Of a DNA stretch of 64,000 nt, positions 60,201-64,000 are shown piece by piece. A program made the position numbers and the translations under genes. The notes beneath the pieces are model-generated. The model ran no database searches and was not told the origin of the DNA. It was given only the letters and a program-made list of their open reading frames with translations. Source of the DNA: Datnioides undecimradiatus (lineage: Eukaryota; Chordata; Actinopteri; Lobotiformes; Datnioididae); the NCBI GenBank assembly GCA_008933995.1, contig WARS01000046.1:248001-312000 (forward strand), in the 5' to 3' direction. Each line of letters starts with the position of its first letter. Within the stretch, counting starts at the first letter, position 1.

Positions 60201-61250
60201 TACGCTGGCCTCTGACAGGAGCCAAGTCGTCTCTCTCAGTGAAACTAGCCAAGTGAGTACGGACGGCCAGCGAAGTGTGAACTGCGCCCTGCCTCTGGTG
60301 ACTCCAAAGCCCGCCTTATCAGCGGGTCAGCTGGCGGGTTACATACATACAGTCAGACCTTCAAGTCCGTCCCAGCCGGCGCAGAGGCAGCACGGCCCCA
60401 CATCTGAGACTCTGCTCAAAACACGATAAAACAAATCAAAAACGTATTACGCCAGCATTGTAGCCCTGATATACACCATAGCATTTTGACTTCTATGCAC
60501 TGTGAAGACGGACGTGAAGATAAAAGAACCAAACCGCTGCAGTCGTTAAATACTTCACTCTTCCTGACTTTCATGTGCCGTGCATCATCGCTTTTCTTCT
60601 GATGAGAGCGGGAGGACTTTGATGCTTCCGGCCGCTGCTCTTCTGTTCACACGCTCGGTGTAATTTCACGGCGTCCACGCATCGTTTTAGCGTCGGTTTA
60701 AATTTTAACGTGGACGGAGCACGCGGTGTATTTCTGGCCAGCCGAGCCGGCTATGATCAATTTTTAAATTTAGTTTTATGTCTGCTTCTTCTGACCCTCT
60801 AATTACCCGTCCTCTCTCTGCCCAGTCCTTCCTGTCCCTGGTCAACCTGCTCTCATCCTCCCAGTCGGTGTGGGAGCTCCTGTGTCGGAGGCCCCTCGCC
60901 AACAAGACCGAATACACCCTGAGAGAGATGCCAACCTCCATCCCTGTGAGTGTTCCTCCCGCTCCACTTCGTGCAGTGCCTCCTGCAGCCATTTGAGGGC
61001 ATGTTTGCACTTTTCATTTCGCCCTCAGCCGCCACCTACACGTTTGCTTTACCTCGCAAACTCCCAAAACGCCGAGGCCGATGCGCAGTTTTCACCTTGC
61101 GCCGTAAATACCCACCAGAGCTGCTGCATTCGTTTTCACAGCCTCTCATTTCACTCCGCAGGATCTGATTGACAGGCTGATTGCTGCGAATTCAGATGCG
61201 AAGATTAATTCCCTGTTCCACTATGAGCAGTCTCACACGTTCGGCCTGAG
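43236..61250 (+). CDS. tbc1d32: TBC1D32 (broad-minded, BROMI), N-terminal two thirds
   Basis: Twenty-two coding exons, all GT/AG and in phase: 43236-43390, 43554-43718, 44182-44359, 44652-44723, 45161-45280, 45667-45745, 45912-46015, 46114-46175, 46307-46457, 46563-46622, 47591-47690, 49496-49633, 51368-51457, 52567-52709, 53593-53720, 54387-54588, 56095-56174, 57204-57342, 59305-59392, 59881-59999, 60826-60945 and 61162-61250. They encode 860 residues plus two bases; the human protein is about 1257. It starts [20 protein letters not shown]. Landmarks: [32 protein letters not shown] (to residue 166), [52 protein letters not shown]. The helical N-terminal region is ARM-like; the TBC domain lies beyond the window. 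It is a ciliary protein required for high-level Hedgehog signalling and ciliogenesis, working with the kinase CCRK/CDK20. No frameshift or stop is seen in any exon. Confidence 0.95.
45602..45624 (+). repeat. (GT)n microsatellite
   Basis: Short GT tract in tbc1d32 intron 5, close before exon 6. Confidence 0.85.
46623..51367 (+). other. Large tbc1d32 introns 10-12
   Basis: Apart from exons 11 (47591-47690) and 12 (49496-49633), this stretch shows no further coding evidence. It contains a direct duplication of ATCTGTCCTGAGCCAA at 50901-50916 and 50919-50934, and a fragment near 49890-49985 resembling a dispersed fish repeat. Confidence 0.5.
52528..52562 (+). repeat. (GT)n microsatellite before tbc1d32 exon 14
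   Basis: GT/GC-containing tract ending at 52562, only four bases before the exon 14 acceptor at 52567; it occupies the place of the polypyrimidine tract. Confidence 0.85.
52711..52740 (+). repeat. (CA)n microsatellite after tbc1d32 exon 14
   Basis: CA tract beginning inside the donor sequence (GTCACACA) of exon 14, which ends at 52709. The exon is thus flanked by TG and CA repeats that could pair in the pre-mRNA. Confidence 0.9.
52909..52933 (+). repeat. (TG)n microsatellite
   Basis: TG tract preceded by a short (TA)n run in tbc1d32 intron 14. Confidence 0.85.
54589..59304 (+). other. tbc1d32 introns 16-18
   Basis: Besides exons 17 (56095-56174) and 18 (57204-57342) no coding evidence is seen. 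A segment at about 57790-57870 (GGGGGATTAAATGACTTGCTC then AAGGGCACC) resembles a dispersed fish repeat. A (CA)n tract lies at 58803-58830. Confidence 0.5.
60166..60200 (+). repeat. (TG)n microsatellite
   Basis: TG tract in tbc1d32 intron 20. Confidence 0.9.
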
Positions 61251-61492
61251 GTGAGATTTGACTTTTTTTTTTTTTTTCCCATATTACTTAACGTCGGCGA
61301 TGGGGAAGCACATGGTAGCGGATTAGCACCTGGTGACTGCACACGTGTACGCATACATACATACATTCACCACACACACTTGCACTTTAGCCTCTGGCAA
61401 TAGCAGACTGACGTGGTTCTTTATACTTTGATTACCAAGCAGTGAAAGGCTGATGAAAGGATTTCTCTGGATAAGAGAGAAATAAGCTAGGC

Positions 61493-61525
<33 letters not shown>

Positions 61526-62489
61526 GTGTTTCTATATTTATGAAGAACAGACCTCATAAGTGTGAAGGGTGGTTAAGGGCATGAAGCAACTCCCCTTAAG
61601 TGAAAAGCTATCTTCAGTTTTGAGTATAGAGATGCAATATGGCATGTTCAGCTGTGAAACTGTCTAAAAACAATTAGATTCTGTTTCCAACGATGTTCAA
61701 ACACAGAGAAATGTATGATTTTCATCAAGGTAACGGTCAGTTGTATCTGGGTGTCCAGCAGTGGCATCATATGCTCCTCTTTTCCTGCCTTTAAACACCT
61801 TTTTCTGATATACATTTTATATATTTGTCATTTTAAACTCTATGTTTCAACCAGAGGAAGGATTTTGGTCTGGAACTTAAATTAACTAAGCTTCAGGACA
61901 TCACGTGTCCGGCCAACAGCATCAGAGAAACACAGACTTTTAATATAAAACTGCTTTATTGAGTGTTTCAATCGCCTGATCTGTTTGTTTAGGAGAGGAC
62001 GAGACCTCTGCATGTAATGTAAAGTGTGAAGTGTCATAAGTGATCGATGAGTGAATCCTGGCGGGGAGAGTCTGTTAGAACGATAGCAGTGGTGGTGGAA
62101 AACAACAACTCCCATGATCCCTGGCAGCAGAAAATGACATGTTGTGCATTTGAGGCTCAGATTTGATGTGGCATTGCAGTACAAGGTAAGATCAATACTC
62201 CAGTAATGCGCTATATAAAAGCTATAATTACGTCTCTTTGAGGAAAGTTGCACCCTGTAGGTTAAAGATTAAGTCTAGTGTTAAAAAATAACATTTATGG
62301 TCGATATGAAGGAGTCTGTGCGAGAAAATGTTTTTACACTGCATGTGTGTCTTAGTCGTGCGTTCAGCGCTCTGGTGGCTGCTGTGCATTGCTTTGCCAT
62401 TTTAAGGGCTTTCTGAATCACAATAGCCGTGACTCGTTCGGAGCCTTGCTGACTCACTCGCTCTGAGCCTGTCAGTCAGCCCACTCCTA
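61251..62489 (+). other. tbc1d32 intron 22 (start)
   Basis: No further tbc1d32 exon is recognisable from 61251 to the end of the window, so the intron is at least 2.7 kb. This first part holds a poly-T run at about 61264-61277 and otherwise unremarkable AT-rich sequence. Confidence 0.5.
61493..61529 (+). repeat. (TG)n microsatellite
   Basis: TG tract in the tbc1d32 intron after exon 22. Confidence 0.9.
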
Positions 62490-62853
62490 TTAACATCCAG
62501 AAACCAAGTGAAAAGAACAAAATGCTCTTATTCCTTCACCGCCCAGACCGGTGGATTTAACCAGCAAACTCGGTGACTCGGTCACTCTGGGCCACCAACT
62601 GTAGTGCTTTACTCTCAAAAGTTCATCTGAGGTATTATTGAGGGTTTGTTGGTTCTGCACAGGAAATTGGGCTAACCCAACATAAATCCACCCATAGTGA
62701 CACGATATGATTTTGAACGATGTAGCGGAGTGGAAGCAAATAGATGGAGAAGAAGACTGGACCAAGGATGGAGCCCTGTGGGACACCACAGGGGAGCATG
62801 TTGATAACAGAGTCACTGAAAGATCTTTGGGATGAATATTTAAAGAGCGACAT
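62490..62853 (-). mobile_element. LINE reverse-transcriptase fragment (L2/CR1-like)
   Basis: On the minus strand the translation contains [20 protein letters not shown], the GVPQGS-LGP motif of non-LTR reverse transcriptases, followed by LLPL. The next block, where YADDTQ would be expected, is frameshifted and degenerate. It is a dead fragment of a few hundred bases in tbc1d32 intron 22. Confidence 0.75.
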
Positions 62854-63044
62854 CTAAATTAGAACAAAGTGTCTCAAATGTGGATATTGAGATCTCCATT
62901 TACTTCCACTTTATTTCCATCATGTTCAGTGACTGTGTTAAAGACCTCACAGTAGAGCTTCATGTACCTTTATGTTGCTGTGTTGTACGCCATTATCAAC
63001 ATGGACTCTCAGCATTTTAACCAAAAACACGTTCAATACATGCA

Positions 63045-63777
63045 GGGGACATATTATGGCAGCTGAAAGCTGTTTTAAACAGGTCCTGGGTGTCTTAAAA
63101 ACAAGCTTTTGTTATTTTTTGCAACAAAACTCTGAAGTCCAGCCTCTGAGGAGGGTCTGCAGTCTCTACCTTCATTATCTATGCTGAGTTCTGATTGGGC
63201 GGGGAGGCTATGATAATGAGGGGCTGCGCTGATTGGCTGCCTGAATGACGTATGGAGGGGGAGGGTGCAGAGCGGTGCAGGACCGGTATCCAACATGGCT
63301 ACCACTCCCGACGAACAGCCCGCGGCTGTACGCTATAGCTACGACCCAGAGTCTGACGGCGAACAGCGGAGGAAACGGTTGGAAAGAGTAAAAGAATGAA
63401 ACGCAGCCACGGTCTCCTGTGGTCTTCTGGGGCTGGGACAGAATATCGGCATTTGTGTTGGTGTTTACAACCAACAACAGAGCAGTCTGCATGTCCGGCT
63501 CTGACCGACGACATTGCCACACACCGCTAGCTTACCGCCGGAAACAGCGGTAAGCTAGCGAAACGCCCCCTCTCAGCGGTTTCACTCAGAGGAGGACGGC
63601 CTCTGTAAATCACTCCTGTGGTTACGTAACGACAGGAGCTGGATCTGAACGGCCTGTAGGAGCCCCATGTTACCAGAGGGTGGGCTGTAGAGACGATGCA
63701 GGACCTGTCTGCCTTCCTCACTCTCAGTTGGTTCAGCTGAGGGGGGACTGAAAACGTGTTTTTCATAATATGTCCCC
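63045..63777. mobile_element. 733-bp element with perfect 14-bp terminal inverted repeats
   Basis: Left end GGGGACATATTATG (63045-63058) is the exact reverse complement of the right end 63764-63777. The interior is GC-richer than its surroundings. From 63295 on the plus strand a 34-codon frame begins MATTPDEQPAAVRYSYDPES and ends in TGA at about 63399. An internal palindrome near 63530-63560 (CGCTAGCTTACCGC ... GCGGTAAGCTAGCG) also stands out. No transposase is present, so it is non-autonomous. A TTTAA follows the right end, but no matching target duplication is seen at the left. Confidence 0.75.
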
Positions 63778-63844
63778 TTTAACACAGCCATCACCCACGA
63801 TACAGGAAAACCTACTCTCTGAGTAGGTCTCTGAAGGGGATATG

Positions 63845-63900
63845 GCAGCTTTATTGATCCTAGAGTGGGAAATTACATCAGTGAAGCATCTGATTCACAA
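63845..63900 (+). repeat. Dispersed repeat fragment
   Basis: GCTTTATTGATCCTAGAGTGGG and following bases resemble the fragment at 35590-35650; this phrase is typical of the 3' region of fish retroelements. Confidence 0.45.
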
Positions 63901-64000
63901 AAGGACGTTGCAGTGATGTGTCTAAACAAATACAAGAATTAAAAAAAACATTAATAGATACATAAGAGTGCTAAAAACAGGCCAAGATAGAATTGGTTGT

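Noticed and set aside
1-64000. tRNA, rRNA, CRISPR arrays, phage or viral genes, operons
   Set aside because: None was recognised; the window is ordinary multi-exon vertebrate DNA. A covariance-model scan would be needed to exclude small RNAs fully.

Overview
This is vertebrate genomic DNA, almost certainly from a ray-finned (teleost-type) fish. The genes are multi-exon with canonical GT/AG junctions. The non-coding DNA is full of CA/TG microsatellites, short terminal-inverted-repeat elements and an L2/CR1-like reverse-transcriptase scrap. A selenoprotein L gene, a family known from aquatic animals, is present. I see no bacterial, viral, CRISPR, rRNA or tRNA feature. All gene models below were built by hand from splice junctions and reading-frame continuity; product names rest on remembered protein families, not on a database search.

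Left part (1-26.7 kb). The last seven coding exons of ttc13 run to 3644 (+). Next is a complete nine-exon selenoprotein L gene (7140-12425, +) with two in-frame TGA codons forming a U-x-x-U redox motif. Its 3' UTR carries a SECIS-like hairpin. Two minus-strand genes follow: a complete five-exon C-type lectin of the CLEC11A type (14828-17772) and a complete six-exon C1orf198 homologue (23481-26663). TTC13 and C1orf198 are also close neighbours in human (1q42.2), so this block looks like conserved linkage with selenoprotein L and the lectin between them.

Middle part (27-36.4 kb). Three minus-strand connexin genes of the teleost Cx32.2/Cx28-like type lie in tandem. The first (27513-28928) is intact in two coding exons. 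The second (31752-32489) lacks the intron and has several frameshifts. The third (34317-36330) is frameshifted, has a nonsense codon and is interrupted by about 0.8 kb.

Right part (40-64 kb). hsdl1 (40002-42094, -), an inactive-type short-chain dehydrogenase with unusually eroded catalytic and cofactor motifs, lies head-to-head with tbc1d32/broad-minded (from 43236, +). The first 22 coding exons of tbc1d32 (about 860 codons) are present; the rest, including the TBC domain, lies beyond the window. A near-consensus RFX X-box sits in the shared 1.1-kb intergenic region, which fits the ciliary role of tbc1d32.

The genes do not form an operon or pathway. The most interesting items are the two-selenocysteine gene with its unusual SECIS, the decaying connexin array, the doubly degenerate HSDL1 and several small inverted-repeat elements.
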